A DNA stretch of 64,000 bases from Sinorhizobium medicae (lineage in GTDB: Bacteria > Pseudomonadota > Alphaproteobacteria > Rhizobiales > Rhizobiaceae): contig NZ_VITA01000002.1 of the NCBI RefSeq assembly GCF_007827695.1, forward strand, positions 248,001 through 312,000, given 5' to 3'. Positions 44,821-53,860 of this stretch are shown piece by piece (within the stretch, counting starts at the first letter, position 1; each line of letters begins with the position of its first letter). Under the pieces are notes generated by a model that searched no databases, had not been told where the DNA came from, and worked only from the letters and a program-made list of their open reading frames with translations. The position numbers and the translations under genes were made by a program.

Positions 44821-45285
44821 GGTCCGTCCTGCTCGCGCCTTTATCGTTTCCGATTTGTAGAGGGCGCTCTTGATGGTGAAAAGCCAAGATCCGAGATTTC
44901 GTACGAATATGATGCCGGCGACGGCAGCGAAAAACGCCGCTTCTCCCGCCTCCTATTGACCGGAGATTTATCGGAGCGGCACTAACAAGACCTAAACCCG
45001 CCGCAGTTTTTCGATGCGCGCCAACGCGTGTTTCATTCGATGTTACAGCGTTCTTTGCGCGTTTCAAAAGATGCGCGATTCAGTAAATAGCTGCGGCGCA
45101 CGTTCGCTCAGTATCGCCCAGCAAATCATCACGAAAAAACCGGCTATATCACGAAATTTGATCTCACTCCTGCGCAAGCGCGGGTAAGGTGGCGTCGTCC
45201 TTTCGCGGCTCTCCTGTCGCATTTTCCCCCAACGTCTGTCGGCCTTCCAGCCGGTTCGCCGATGTAAGATTGAAAAGTACTTTCC
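44821..45285. other. Intergenic region with a degraded repeat
   Basis: About 465 bp between divergent pepN and the EamA transporter gene. It contains the distal half of the structured repeat (45041-45086) and a duplicated ATCACGAAA (near 45128 and 45150). No gene is apparent. Promoters of both flanking genes must lie here. Confidence 0.5.
45041..45086 (+). repeat. Partial copy of the structured repeat
   Basis: Resembles the right half of the element at 17184-17289: a CAGCG, CTTTG, GCGT...AAGA-GCGC series in the same order and spacing, but without the left hairpin or an intact MQQ ORF. Confidence 0.5.
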
Positions 45286-46224
45286 ATGGATGCGGACGCT
45301 CCGAGCCCGATGAAGGGGATGGTGCTCAAGGTGCTCTCCGTTGTCGTCTTCGTGTGCATGTCAACCTCTATCAAGGCTGCCGGCAACGATATCGCCACGG
45401 GTCAGATCACCTTCTATCGCTCGGCATTCGCGATGGTGCCGATCCTCGGCTTCCTGGCCTGCCGAGGCGCGCTGCGCGACGCTTTCCGGACCAGCAACGT
45501 CACGGGACATGTGGCGCGTGGCTTCGTCGGCATCCTCGCCATGAGTTGCGGCTTTTACGGTCTCGTCCATCTGCCCCTGCCGGAGGCGATCGCGATCGGC
45601 TACGCTATGCCGCTTCTCGCGGTGGCTTTCGCGGCGATCTTTCTTGGAGAGATCGTGCGGCTCTATCGCTGGTCGGCCGTGCTTATCGGGCTCATCGGGG
45701 TGTTTATCATCATCTGGCCACGGCTTACGCTTTTCAACCAGGGCGGCTTCGGGTCGGCGGAGGCTATGGGTGCCGTCGCGGTGCTTTTTTCGGCGGCGCT
45801 CGGAGCAACGGCGATGGTGCTCGTGCGCAAGCTCGTACAGAAGGAACGCACCCATACGATCGTCCTCTATTTCTCGCTTTCCGCTGCAATGTTCTCGCTT
45901 GCGACGCTGCCCTTCGGCTGGTCTGAACTCTCATGGGAGGCATTCTTCCTCCTGATGATCGCCGGGTTTTGCGGCGGCATCGGGCAGATCCTGCTGACGG
46001 AGAGTTATCGCCACGCCGATATGTCGACGATCGCCCCCTTCGAATACACATCCATCGTGCTGGGCATCGTCATCGGTTATTTTCTTTTCGGAGATGTGCC
46101 GACGGCAACCATGCTCGCGGGAACGGCGATCGTCGTCGGCGCGGGCATCTTCATCATCTACCGGGAGCACCAGCTGGGACTGGAGCGCAGGGGTGCCAGG
46201 AAGCACGTTACCCCGCAGGGTTGA
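45286..46224 (+). CDS. EamA-family (DMT) transporter
   Basis: A 312-residue inner-membrane transporter with ten predicted helices arranged as two EamA repeats (residues ~15-145 and ~160-295). Markers are 'FYRSAFAMVPILGFLACRG' in the first repeat and the loop 'YRHADMSTIAPFEYTSIVLGIVIGYFLFGDVPT' at the end of the second, typical of this drug/metabolite superfamily. The substrate is unknown; relatives export amino acids or metabolites. Single gene, convergent with the MFS transporter at 46245. Confidence 0.9.
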   Translation: MDADAPSPMKGMVLKVLSVVVFVCMSTSIKAAGNDIATGQITFYRSAFAMVPILGFLACRGALRDAFRTSNVTGHVARGFVGILAMSCGFYGLVHLPLPEAIAIGYAMPLLAVAFAAIFLGEIVRLYRWSAVLIGLIGVFIIIWPRLTLFNQGGFGSAEAMGAVAVLFSAALGATAMVLVRKLVQKERTHTIVLYFSLSAAMFSLATLPFGWSELSWEAFFLLMIAGFCGGIGQILLTESYRHADMSTIAPFEYTSIVLGIVIGYFLFGDVPTATMLAGTAIVVGAGIFIIYREHQLGLERRGARKHVTPQG

Positions 46225-46244
46225 AACACTTCCAGGCAGGGGCT

Positions 46245-47534
46245 CTACCGGGCACCTTCCTCCCAGGCAGGAACGGTATCGTCCTCGATGAGATCGCCCG
46301 CGTCCTGCTGTGAGACCGGACCGGTGACGTCCGGACCGGGTGTAGGCATGACAGTGGTCGCCTGAAAATCGGTCTTCGATACGAGGCCGTCATGCTGCTC
46401 TCGCCGGAGAATGCGCCAGGCGGCATAGCCGCTGTAGAGAGCAAAATACACGGCGAGCGCGACGAACAGTGCGACGGGGCCGAAACGATCCATCACCGGG
46501 CCGACCATCAGCGGTCCTGAAATCGTGCCCAGGCCGTAGGTAATCATCAGGCCGGATGAAATTTCCACATACTCGTCGGGGCGTGCGAGGTCGTTGGCGT
46601 GGGCGACGTTCAACGCGTAGATCGGAAAGAGGACCGTGCCGATGCAGGCCGCGAGCGCATACAGGACGGGCGGACTGCTGTCGATCATGACGGACATGGC
46701 AAGGCAGGACACGACGCCGGCGATGCCGCAGGCGACCATGACGATGCGCCGGTCCATCCGGTCGGAGGCGCGGCCGATCGGTACCTGGGAGATCGCGCTG
46801 CCGGCGAGGAGCGACGCCAGCAGCGTCGCTCCTTCGCCGGTGGAAAGACCGATCTTCTGGGTGAAGACGCCGCCGAGGTTGAGCCAGGCACCGGAGAGCG
46901 CGCCGGCGAGAAAACCGCCGACGACGGCCACCGGCGAGCGTCGATAGAGCGCGGGGATGTCGAAGTTCGCCCGTGCCGGCGGTGCCGGCATTGGTGAGGA
47001 CGAGAGGGCCGTCGGCAGCAAGGCGAGCGAGAACAGGACGCCGCAGAGGATGAACAGCGAGGTGTTGCTGGGATCGCCGAGCGGTACCAGGTATTGACCG
47101 CCGATGGTGCCGACCATGGTGGTAATGAGGTAGAGCGAGAAGAGCAGGCCGCGATTCTCGTTCGTCACCCGTTCGTTCAGCCAACTTTCGATGACGAGGT
47201 AACTTCCTGCGATCGCGAACCCGGATATGGCGCGAAACCCGATCCACGCACGCCAATCGACGACGAGCCCGCACATCAGGATCGCGATCGAAAGCAGCGT
47301 TATCAGAGCGGTGAAGACGCGAACGTGGCCGACACGCAGGACGAACTTAGGTGTCACAATGCAGGAAAGGGTGAAACCCAGCGTATAACCCGTCGCGAAA
47401 ATCGAGATCGTGAGGGTCGACCAGCTTTCCGCCACGGAGCGTACCGGGATGACGTAGCTCTGCAGCCCGAAGGCCACCATCATCAGAAAGGTGGACAGCA
47501 TCAGGCTGAAAACGGAAGCGAAGTTCGCCAGCAT
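46245..47534 (-). CDS. MFS transporter (YcaD-like)
   Basis: A 429-residue major facilitator with 12 helices. The first cytoplasmic loop between TM2 and TM3 is 'TPKFVLRVGHVRVFTALI', and 'GFAIAGSYLVIESWLNERVTNENRGLLFSLYLI' is characteristic of the YcaD/MfsA subfamily. The C-terminus is acidic and proline-rich. I start at the ATG at 47534 (MLANFASVFSLML), which has AGGAG 8 nt upstream; the longer reading adds 48 non-membrane residues. Substrate unknown. Confidence 0.9.
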   Translation of the reverse strand: MLANFASVFSLMLSTFLMMVAFGLQSYVIPVRSVAESWSTLTISIFATGYTLGFTLSCIVTPKFVLRVGHVRVFTALITLLSIAILMCGLVVDWRAWIGFRAISGFAIAGSYLVIESWLNERVTNENRGLLFSLYLITTMVGTIGGQYLVPLGDPSNTSLFILCGVLFSLALLPTALSSSPMPAPPARANFDIPALYRRSPVAVVGGFLAGALSGAWLNLGGVFTQKIGLSTGEGATLLASLLAGSAISQVPIGRASDRMDRRIVMVACGIAGVVSCLAMSVMIDSSPPVLYALAACIGTVLFPIYALNVAHANDLARPDEYVEISSGLMITYGLGTISGPLMVGPVMDRFGPVALFVALAVYFALYSGYAAWRILRREQHDGLVSKTDFQATTVMPTPGPDVTGPVSQQDAGDLIEDDTVPAWEEGAR

Positions 47535-47761
47535 CGGCGCTCCTGGAGAGGGTGAGAGGAGCGGCGTCGTTCGGCTACAGCCGATGAACTTCGTCACTCC
47601 TGAAAATGGAATCGAGAGTGGCTGTAACGAAGTTCCGGGGCGCTGTCGATTGCGACAGACAATGGCGGATTGGCGCAACCGGGAAAGCGCCGGATTACGA
47701 CGTTTTCAGGTGGGTCGACCTGAAAACATGGACGTGATCGATTCCAAAGAGGTAGAGGGCG

Positions 47762-47799
47762 ACGCGGGCGGAAAACCGCACACACTTTCCTGATCCCGG
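47762..47799 (-). repeat. GCGGTTTTCC palindromic repeat, copy 1
   Basis: Read on the - strand it contains GGGATCAGGAAAGTGTG followed by GCGGTTTTCCGCCCGC. The copy at 62805 has the same order (GGGATGAGGAAAGT, GCGGTTTTCCGCCCGC) on the + strand. It lies just past the stop of the small gene at 47801 and may act as its terminator. This resembles a palindromic repeat I recall from many Rhizobiales intergenic regions. Confidence 0.65.
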
Positions 47800-47800
47800 T

Positions 47801-47956
47801 CTAGCTCGGCAGAAACTCGCTCGCCGCGCCGGCATGGGCTCCACGCCCGTCGCTTCTCATGCTCAGCCGGCTGTACTCACGCGATGCTCGCACGGCTGTG
47901 CTGATGTCGTAGATCGTGTCGATGAGACCGCGCAGGCTTCCAAGCGGTTTGGACAT
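47801..47956 (-). CDS. 51-residue small protein
   Basis: A small basic protein, start ATG at 47956, sequence beginning MSKPLGSLRGLIDTIYD and containing the helical 'ISTAVRASREYSRLSMRSDGRG'. AGGGAG lies 8 nt before the start, a good ribosome site. No membrane segment. It lies 37 bp downstream of another micro-gene on the same strand, so the two probably form an operon. I do not recognise a family, although the Arg-rich helix recalls small DUF1127-like rhizobial proteins (weak guess). Confidence 0.6.
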   Translation of the reverse strand: MSKPLGSLRGLIDTIYDISTAVRASREYSRLSMRSDGRGAHAGAASEFLPS

Positions 47957-47993
47957 CGTCGTTCTCCCTGCGAGCTTCTCGCGCCGGCGACGT

Positions 47994-48161
47994 TCAGCGC
48001 TGGATGAGTTCTGCGAAAATCTGCGCCGGGCGGGTGGTCCGCGCCAGAGCCATTGCAGTCATCTGCTCGTTCGCGGCGGTGCCGAAGGGCGCGCGCGAGG
48101 CAGGGCCGGCGTAGCGGAGCGTCTCAAAGCTGCTGTGGATCGGGCGATAGCGGGCAGTCAT
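47994..48161 (-). CDS. 55-residue small protein
   Basis: A small protein starting at 48161 (MTARYRPIHSSFETLRY) with an Ala/Arg/Thr-rich second half 'NEQMTAMALARTTRPAQIFAELIQR', probably one amphipathic helix. AAGGA lies 8 nt before the ATG. Upstream is an AT-rich stretch suited to a promoter. It precedes the 51-residue gene at 47801 in the same direction. No known family; conservation should be checked before trusting it. Confidence 0.58.
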   Translation of the reverse strand: MTARYRPIHSSFETLRYAGPASRAPFGTAANEQMTAMALARTTRPAQIFAELIQR

Positions 48162-48279
48162 GGTTCAGTTCCTTATCCATTCCTCCCGTTGCCTTATATT
48201 GCGGTGCAACATGCTTTTTGCAACGCATTAAAACGCCGCTCAGACATGCGCAAATCGCATGGCTTTTTTCACGCTTCGT

Positions 48280-49149
48280 TCACAATTCGGGACGGGATTT
48301 GAACGCCAGCAGGTCCAGCCAGGCGAAGCGCTTGTTTATCGGGGCTGCGATGAGGTCCTGGGGATGCAGGGTGGCGAGCGCCGGTATGCTGGTCCCAGCA
48401 AATGTGAGCTCGCGCCATTCGCCGCGCAACTGATGGATCATTTCAGCGCCGCCGAAGAAGAAGCGAGCGGTGAAATTGCCGAGAAGCAGCAGCTGTTTGG
48501 GTTCGGCCAGTTCGATCTGGCGCTCGATGAAAGGGCGGCAGATATCCGCCTCGCGAGCGCTCGGCACGCGGTTCCCCGGCGGACGCCAGGGCACTGTATT
48601 TGTGAGAAGGACGTCGTCACGCGACAGGCCGATGCCGAACAGCATGCGTTCGAGCATCTGGCCGTGCCTGCCCGCAAAGGGGTGACCGTCGCGGTCGTCG
48701 TCCGCGTAGGGCATCGGACCGATGATCATGACTCCGGAGGCAGCACTGCCTTCGGCAAAGACGAGGTTGCGGGCGCTATTTCTGAGATTGCACCCGGAAA
48801 ACGCCTCCATGGCGGTGCGCAACTCTCCGAGCGATCGTGCGGCACCGGCGACGAACTGTGCCTCTTTGATGGCCTGTTCGTCCGGTATTGCGACGACAGG
48901 AGGGCGCGCGGTCGGCGCGGCCTGAGCGCGCTCGCGCGCGGTGGTCTCAGGTACGGGTTGCCGCCGTTCGGCTGCCATCTCGTTGGCTTGTGGCGCGGCA
49001 CGGCTCTCCGTGCGCCTCATCCTCATAGCTTCGAATTCCGCCAGCCGGTCGAGGGGTTCTTCCTCGATCAACCATTCGACACCCGCTTCCGCATGGAAGG
49101 CGAGAAGGGCTGCGAGTTCGGAGGGGGAGAGGTCGTTGGCCGAGATCAT
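48280..49149 (-). CDS. Family 4-like uracil-DNA glycosylase
   Basis: A 289-residue protein whose C-terminal ~190 residues are a uracil-DNA glycosylase of the family 4/5 type: 'VMIIGPMPYADDDRDGHPFAGRHGQMLERML' (motif 1 normally G-E-x-P-G-x-x-E-D) and 'PALATLHPQDLI' (motif 3, normally H-P). The N-terminal ~90 residues are a variable Ala/Arg/Glu-rich region. Compared with typical family 4 enzymes, two of the four Fe-S cysteines are absent (see findings). The start at 49149 is chosen because the protein conservation begins there. Role: presumably removal of uracil from DNA. Confidence 0.82.
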   Translation of the reverse strand: MISANDLSPSELAALLAFHAEAGVEWLIEEEPLDRLAEFEAMRMRRTESRAAPQANEMAAERRQPVPETTARERAQAAPTARPPVVAIPDEQAIKEAQFVAGAARSLGELRTAMEAFSGCNLRNSARNLVFAEGSAASGVMIIGPMPYADDDRDGHPFAGRHGQMLERMLFGIGLSRDDVLLTNTVPWRPPGNRVPSAREADICRPFIERQIELAEPKQLLLLGNFTARFFFGGAEMIHQLRGEWRELTFAGTSIPALATLHPQDLIAAPINKRFAWLDLLAFKSRPEL

Positions 49150-49178
49150 GGGGCGAATGTAACAGATCGGTGGGGCTG

Positions 49179-49205
49179 GTGCACTGCATGTTTCCTTCGA
49201 TCGCG
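49179..49205 (+). repeat. Left-arm fragment of the structured repeat
   Basis: GTGCACTGCATGTTTCCTT matches the left arm of the element at 17184. The remainder has decayed. It lies in the 88-bp gap between the glycosylase and Hsp70-like genes. Confidence 0.5.
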
Positions 49206-49237
49206 ACCAGCAATCTTTCAAGATGCTACTGCGACTT

Positions 49238-50527
49238 TCAGGCTGCCGCCGTCCACGCCGCGATGTCGTCGCGCTCGCCAATGAGGGCGAGGCCGTGGGC
49301 AATCGACAGGAGCTCGCCGCCGCTCTCGATGCGCTCCACGCCGAAGCGGTTCTCGAAGAGTCGGCGGACGGCCGGTACAAAGGACGTCCCGCCGGTCAGG
49401 AACACCTTGTCGATCCCGTCCGGCGTCGTCGCGGTTTTGGACAGGATTTCGTCGAGTGCCCCTTCTATTCGGGCAAGGTCGGGCGTAATCCAGGCTTCGA
49501 ATTCATCACGACGAACGGTCCGGCGGGCGCGCTCTCCTAGCGGTGCGAAGGTGAATTCGGTCTCCTCCGCCTGTGAGAGCCGCATCTTGGTTGCCGAAAT
49601 CGCCTGATAGAGCGGATAGCCCTCGTCATGCTCGATCAATTCCACGAAGGACTCCAGCTTTTCCGGCTCCAGGCTTGCCCTAACGAGCTTTTTCAATTCG
49701 GCGAAATCTCTCAATGTCTTGAAGATCGAAAGCTGATTCCAGCGGCCGAAATTGGCGTAGTAGCTCGAAGGAACTTCGAGCAGCTTGTCGAAGCTCTTGA
49801 ACAGACTCCCCTTTCCGATGAGCGGCGAGACGATGTTGTCGATGATCCGGAAGTCGAAATGATCCCCGGCAATACCGATGCCGGAGTGACCGATCGGCGT
49901 TGCCGTCAGTTGTCCGGCCCGGCTCTCGAAACGGATGATCGAATAATCGGTGGTACCGCCGCCGAAATCGGCGACGAGCACCGTCGCGTCCCGATCGAGA
50001 TTGCGCGCGAAATAGAAGGCCGCCGCCACCGGTTCGTACACATAATGGACTTCCGGAAACCCCAAACGGGTGAGCGCACGATTATAGCGCTCGAGAGCCA
50101 GCTTCTCGTCCGGATTGGCGCCCGCGAACTGGACGGGGCGGCCGACGACGACGCGTTTGAAAGTGGCCTCCCAGTTGCTGCCGGCATAGTCTCTGAGCCG
50201 CGCCAGGAAGCGTTGCATCAGGTCCTCGTACTCGTAGCGCTTGCCGAAAATCAATGTGCCCTGGAAGAGTGCGCTTGCGGCAAAGGTTTTGATCGATTGA
50301 AGGAACCGGCACTCGCCCGGATTTTCGATGAACTCGCGGATTGCCGCCTGTCCCGCTTCGACCTTCAGCGGTGACGGACCGGCGTCCTTCAGGAAGGACA
50401 GGGCCGTGCGCGTCGTGTCCGATCTCCCAGCCGGGCTTTCCACGATGACGGAGCGTGTCGAAGCGCCTTCGGCCTGTGCCAATACGGAATTGGTCGTGCC
50501 GAAGTCGAGGCCTAGGGCGGATGCCAT
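49238..50527 (-). CDS. Hsp70-family protein (YegD-like)
   Basis: A 429-residue actin-fold ATPase. Phosphate-1 loop 'LGLDFGTTNSVLA' is at the N-terminus, phosphate-2 'VADFGGGTTDYSIIRF' at ~186, and the adenosine loop 'VFLTGGTSFVPAVRRLF' at ~378. It stops at the end of the nucleotide-binding domain, so the peptide-binding domain of DnaK (~640 residues) is missing, as in E. coli YegD. Clients are unknown. It is upstream of the uracil glycosylase gene on the same strand and divergent from etf-QO. Confidence 0.9.
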   Translation of the reverse strand: MASALGLDFGTTNSVLAQAEGASTRSVIVESPAGRSDTTRTALSFLKDAGPSPLKVEAGQAAIREFIENPGECRFLQSIKTFAASALFQGTLIFGKRYEYEDLMQRFLARLRDYAGSNWEATFKRVVVGRPVQFAGANPDEKLALERYNRALTRLGFPEVHYVYEPVAAAFYFARNLDRDATVLVADFGGGTTDYSIIRFESRAGQLTATPIGHSGIGIAGDHFDFRIIDNIVSPLIGKGSLFKSFDKLLEVPSSYYANFGRWNQLSIFKTLRDFAELKKLVRASLEPEKLESFVELIEHDEGYPLYQAISATKMRLSQAEETEFTFAPLGERARRTVRRDEFEAWITPDLARIEGALDEILSKTATTPDGIDKVFLTGGTSFVPAVRRLFENRFGVERIESGGELLSIAHGLALIGERDDIAAWTAAA

Positions 50528-50794
50528 GATCTTCTCCGTCTTTTTGGTCGTGGGGGCTTCCGTGGGGCGGGCCTACTCGCATGCGATCACGACAAAAGCA
50601 AGCCGCCAGGCGCCGAGGTCTGGAGGCAATTTATTTACGTTTACGTTCAGGTAATATATCAAACGCATCAACTCATTCGCAAAAGCAGAGACAGTCTGTC
50701 GCATCCCGGCTCGACAAGGTTTGCTGCATTTGTCATGACGGATTGATTTGGCCGGGAACGGAGCCGGCGCAAGACCGGCAAACTGGAGAGCGTG

Positions 50795-52459
50795 ATGACC
50801 GAGCAACAAGAACTCCCCGAACGCGAGAGCATGGAATTCGACGTGGTGATCGTCGGGGCGGGGCCGGCGGGGCTTGCCGCGGCGATTCGCCTGAAGCAGG
50901 TCAATCCGGAGCTTTCGGTCGTGGTGCTGGAAAAGGGCGCCGAAGTCGGCGCGCATATCCTCTCGGGCGCCGTCGTCGACCCTATCGGTATCGACCGGCT
51001 GCTGCCCGGTTGGCGCGACGAACCGGATCATCCGTTCAAAACCGAAGTGACCGATGACCATTTCCTCTTTCTGGGGCCTGCCGGCTCGGTGCGCCTGCCG
51101 AACATGCTGATGCCGCCGCTGATGAACAATCACGGCAACTACATCGTCTCGCTCGGCAATGTCTGTCGCTGGCTCGCCGCCCAGGCGGAAGGCCTCGGCG
51201 TCGAAATCTATCCGGGCTTTGCCGCGACCGAAGTGCTCTACAATGACGAGGGCGCGGTCATCGGCGTCGCCACCGGCGACATGGGGATCGAGCAAAACGG
51301 CGAGCCGGGGCCGAATTTCGCCCGCGGCATGGAACTGCTCGGCAAGTACACCCTCATCGGCGAGGGCGTGCGCGGCTCGCTCGCTAAGCAGCTGATCGCC
51401 AGATACAAGCTCGACGAGGGCCGTGACGTGCCGAAGTTCGGCATCGGGCTGAAGGAGCTCTGGGAGGTCAAGCCAGAAAACCACAAGCCCGGCCTCGTGC
51501 AGCATTCCTTCGGCTGGCCGCTCGGAATGAAGACCGGTGGCGGTTCCTTCCTCTATCACCTGGAGGACAACCTCGTCGCTGTCGGCTTCGTGGTGCATCT
51601 GAACTACAAGAATCCCTATCTTTTTCCATTCGAGGAGTTTCAGCGCTTCAAGACCCATCCGGCGATCCGCGGCACTTTCGAGGGTGGAAAAAGGCTCTCC
51701 TATGGCGCCCGCGCCATCACCGAGGGCGGCTACCAGGCGGTGCCCAAACTCTCCTTCCCCGGTGGGGCGCTGATCGGCTGCTCGGCGGGTTTCGTCAACG
51801 TGCCGCGCATCAAGGGCAGCCACAATGCCGTGTTGTCGGGGATTCTCGCGGCGGAAAAGCTGGCTGCGGCGATCGCCGAAGGCCGCGCAAATGATGAGCC
51901 GATCGAGATCGAGCGCGGCTGGCGCGAGAGTGCAATCGGCCAGGACCTGAAAAGGGTGAGGAACGTCAAGCCGCTGTGGTCGCGCTTCGGCACCGCCGTC
52001 GGCGTGGCCCTGGGCGGTCTCGACATGTGGACGAACCAGCTCTTCGGCTTTTCCTTTTTCGGGACGCTGAAGCACGGCAAGACCGACGCCCAATCGCTGG
52101 AGCCGGCCTCGAAGCACCAGAAGATCGATTACCCGAAGCCGGACGGGGTGCTGACCTTCGACCGGCTCTCCTCGGTGTTCCTGTCGAACACCAATCACGA
52201 GGAGGACCAGCCGGTGCATCTTCAGGTGAAGGACTGGGACCTGCAGAAGCGCTCGGAATACGAGGTCTATGCCGGCCCATCGTCGCGTTACTGTCCGGCC
52301 GGCGTTTACGAATGGGTGGAAAAGGACGGCCAGCCGACCTTCGTCATCAACGCCCAGAACTGCGTCCACTGCAAGACCTGCGACATCAAGGACCCGAACC
52401 AGAACATCAACTGGGTGCCGCCACAAGGGGGCGAAGGCCCGGTCTATCCGAACATGTAA
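50795..52459 (+). CDS. etf-QO: Electron-transfer flavoprotein-ubiquinone oxidoreductase
   Basis: A 554-residue membrane-associated FAD/Fe-S enzyme that passes electrons from ETF (fed by acyl-CoA and related dehydrogenases) to ubiquinone. The FAD dinucleotide motif is 'DVVIVGAGPAGLAAAIRL' at ~14-31. The 4Fe-4S cluster is held by C500, C523, C526 and C529 ('NAQNCVHCKTCDIKDPNQNINW'). The quinone-site region 'VPRIKGSHNAVLSG' is also present. I start at the ATG at 50795, with GGAGAG upstream, not the GTG just before. Single gene ending at a strong terminator. Confidence 0.96.
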   Translation: MTEQQELPERESMEFDVVIVGAGPAGLAAAIRLKQVNPELSVVVLEKGAEVGAHILSGAVVDPIGIDRLLPGWRDEPDHPFKTEVTDDHFLFLGPAGSVRLPNMLMPPLMNNHGNYIVSLGNVCRWLAAQAEGLGVEIYPGFAATEVLYNDEGAVIGVATGDMGIEQNGEPGPNFARGMELLGKYTLIGEGVRGSLAKQLIARYKLDEGRDVPKFGIGLKELWEVKPENHKPGLVQHSFGWPLGMKTGGGSFLYHLEDNLVAVGFVVHLNYKNPYLFPFEEFQRFKTHPAIRGTFEGGKRLSYGARAITEGGYQAVPKLSFPGGALIGCSAGFVNVPRIKGSHNAVLSGILAAEKLAAAIAEGRANDEPIEIERGWRESAIGQDLKRVRNVKPLWSRFGTAVGVALGGLDMWTNQLFGFSFFGTLKHGKTDAQSLEPASKHQKIDYPKPDGVLTFDRLSSVFLSNTNHEEDQPVHLQVKDWDLQKRSEYEVYAGPSSRYCPAGVYEWVEKDGQPTFVINAQNCVHCKTCDIKDPNQNINWVPPQGGEGPVYPNM

Positions 52460-52506
52460 TGTTCGGGGGGCGGGCCGCACCGGAAAGATGGCGTTTGGAC
52501 ATGCGA

Positions 52507-52539
52507 AGAGCCCGGAAGCGATTCCGAGCTCTCTTTTTT
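52507..52539 (+). terminator. Intrinsic terminator after etf-QO
   Basis: Stem AGAGC-C-CGGAA / TTCCG-A-GCTCT with a GCGA tetraloop and one mismatch, followed by a run of six T's. Confidence 0.88.
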
Positions 52540-52846
52540 GCCGTCCAGGCTCCGACGCGCATGACGGGCAGTGTCGCCAGATGAATTTAAAAAGGGGGGT
52601 TAAACCCATCAATTATTTGTGTAGTTTGAGAAACGGCAGGAATGTGGGCCGCTGACGCAAATGGGAAAGTGTTTGCCGGAGAGACTCGATAGCAATGAGG
52701 GCGGCGCCGGTCCGAGCAAGTATCGGTTGGTCCCGCGAGCTATCGCCCCCCGGCAACGGACCGGGGCCGGTTTCTGTTCCCTGTCAGCAGCTGCGGTGCG
52801 GCTGACAGCCTGCCATAGAGACACCGCCAAAACAGAGGGAGCCGAA
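52540..52846. other. Upstream region of the betaine-type binding protein gene
   Basis: About 300 bp between the etf-QO terminator and the binding protein gene. It should carry the promoter. I find no clear operator or ORF with a ribosome site. Confidence 0.4.
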
Positions 52847-53845
52847 ATGAAAAAACTTCTTGCAACGACATGCCTGGCCGCTGGTCTTCTTGGACTGGGC
52901 AGTACGGCATCGGCGGCGGAATGCGGCGATGTGACCATTGCCAACATGAACTGGCAGAGCGCTGAAGTCCTGGCGAGTGTGGACAAGTTCATTCTGACCG
53001 AGGGTTACGGCTGCAATGCCGATCTCGTCGTGGGCGATACGGTGCCGACCATCACCTCGATGATCGAAAAGGGCGAGCCGGACATTGCGCCGGAAGGCTG
53101 GGTCGATCTGCTGCCCGACGTCGTGAACCGTGGTCTCGAGGAAGGCAAGCTTGTAGGCGCCGCAGTGGCGCTTTCAGACGGCGCCGTCCAGGGTTGGTGG
53201 GTGCCGAAATATATCGTCGACGCCAATCCGGACATCAAGACGATCGACGACGTCCTGAAGCACAAGGACCTCTTCCCGGATCCCGAAGATCCAAGCAAGG
53301 GCGCGATTTTCAACGGCCCGCAGGGCTGGGGCGGCACGGTCGTTACGACGCAGCTCTATAAGGCTTACGGCGCCGAGCAGGCGGGCTTCACGTTAGTCGA
53401 TACCGGCTCGGCAGCCGGCCTCGACGGATCGATTGCCAAGGCGTATGAGCGCAAGCAGGGCTGGGTCGGCTACTACTGGGCTCCGACGGCGCTGCTAGGC
53501 AAGTACGAGATGGTCAAGCTCGGCCATGGCGTTCCGAACGACATGGCGGAATGGAAGCGTTGCAATACGGTTGCGGACTGCCCGGACCCGAAGAAGAACG
53601 ATTGGCCGAAGGACAAGGTCCAGACGCTGGTGACCAAGGAATTTGCCGATCGTGCTGGTCCGGCCATGGAGTACCTCAATACGCGCGCCTGGACGAACGA
53701 CACGGTGAACAAGCTGATGGCCTGGATGACCGACAATCAGGCGAGCGGCGAGGAAGGTGCGAAGCACTTCCTCGAGGAGAACCCGGACCTCTGGACCAAG
53801 TGGGTCTCTCCCGAAGTCGCCGAGAAGATCAAGTCGGCCCTTTAG
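52847..53845 (+). CDS. Glycine betaine/choline-type ABC substrate-binding protein
   Basis: A 332-residue periplasmic binding protein of the OpuAC/ProX family. Signal peptide MKKLLATTCLAAGLLGLGS... cleaved near residue 23. The mature protein starts 'ECGDVTIANMNWQSAEVLASVDKFIL', and aromatic residues in 'QGWWVPKY', 'QGWGGTVVTTQLY' and 'GYYWAPTALLGKYEMVKL' are suited to a cation-pi ligand box for quaternary ammonium compounds. The four cysteines (early C-G, 'GYGCNAD', 'RCNTVADC') could form disulfides. Strong RBS (GAGGGAG). A terminator separates it from the permease gene. Confidence 0.88.
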   Translation: MKKLLATTCLAAGLLGLGSTASAAECGDVTIANMNWQSAEVLASVDKFILTEGYGCNADLVVGDTVPTITSMIEKGEPDIAPEGWVDLLPDVVNRGLEEGKLVGAAVALSDGAVQGWWVPKYIVDANPDIKTIDDVLKHKDLFPDPEDPSKGAIFNGPQGWGGTVVTTQLYKAYGAEQAGFTLVDTGSAAGLDGSIAKAYERKQGWVGYYWAPTALLGKYEMVKLGHGVPNDMAEWKRCNTVADCPDPKKNDWPKDKVQTLVTKEFADRAGPAMEYLNTRAWTNDTVNKLMAWMTDNQASGEEGAKHFLEENPDLWTKWVSPEVAEKIKSAL

Positions 53846-53860
53846 TCGACTCCTTTCCGA

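Noticed and set aside
45128-45160. Duplicated ATCACGAAA upstream of the EamA gene as an operator
   Set aside because: Only two short direct copies without symmetry; likely chance.
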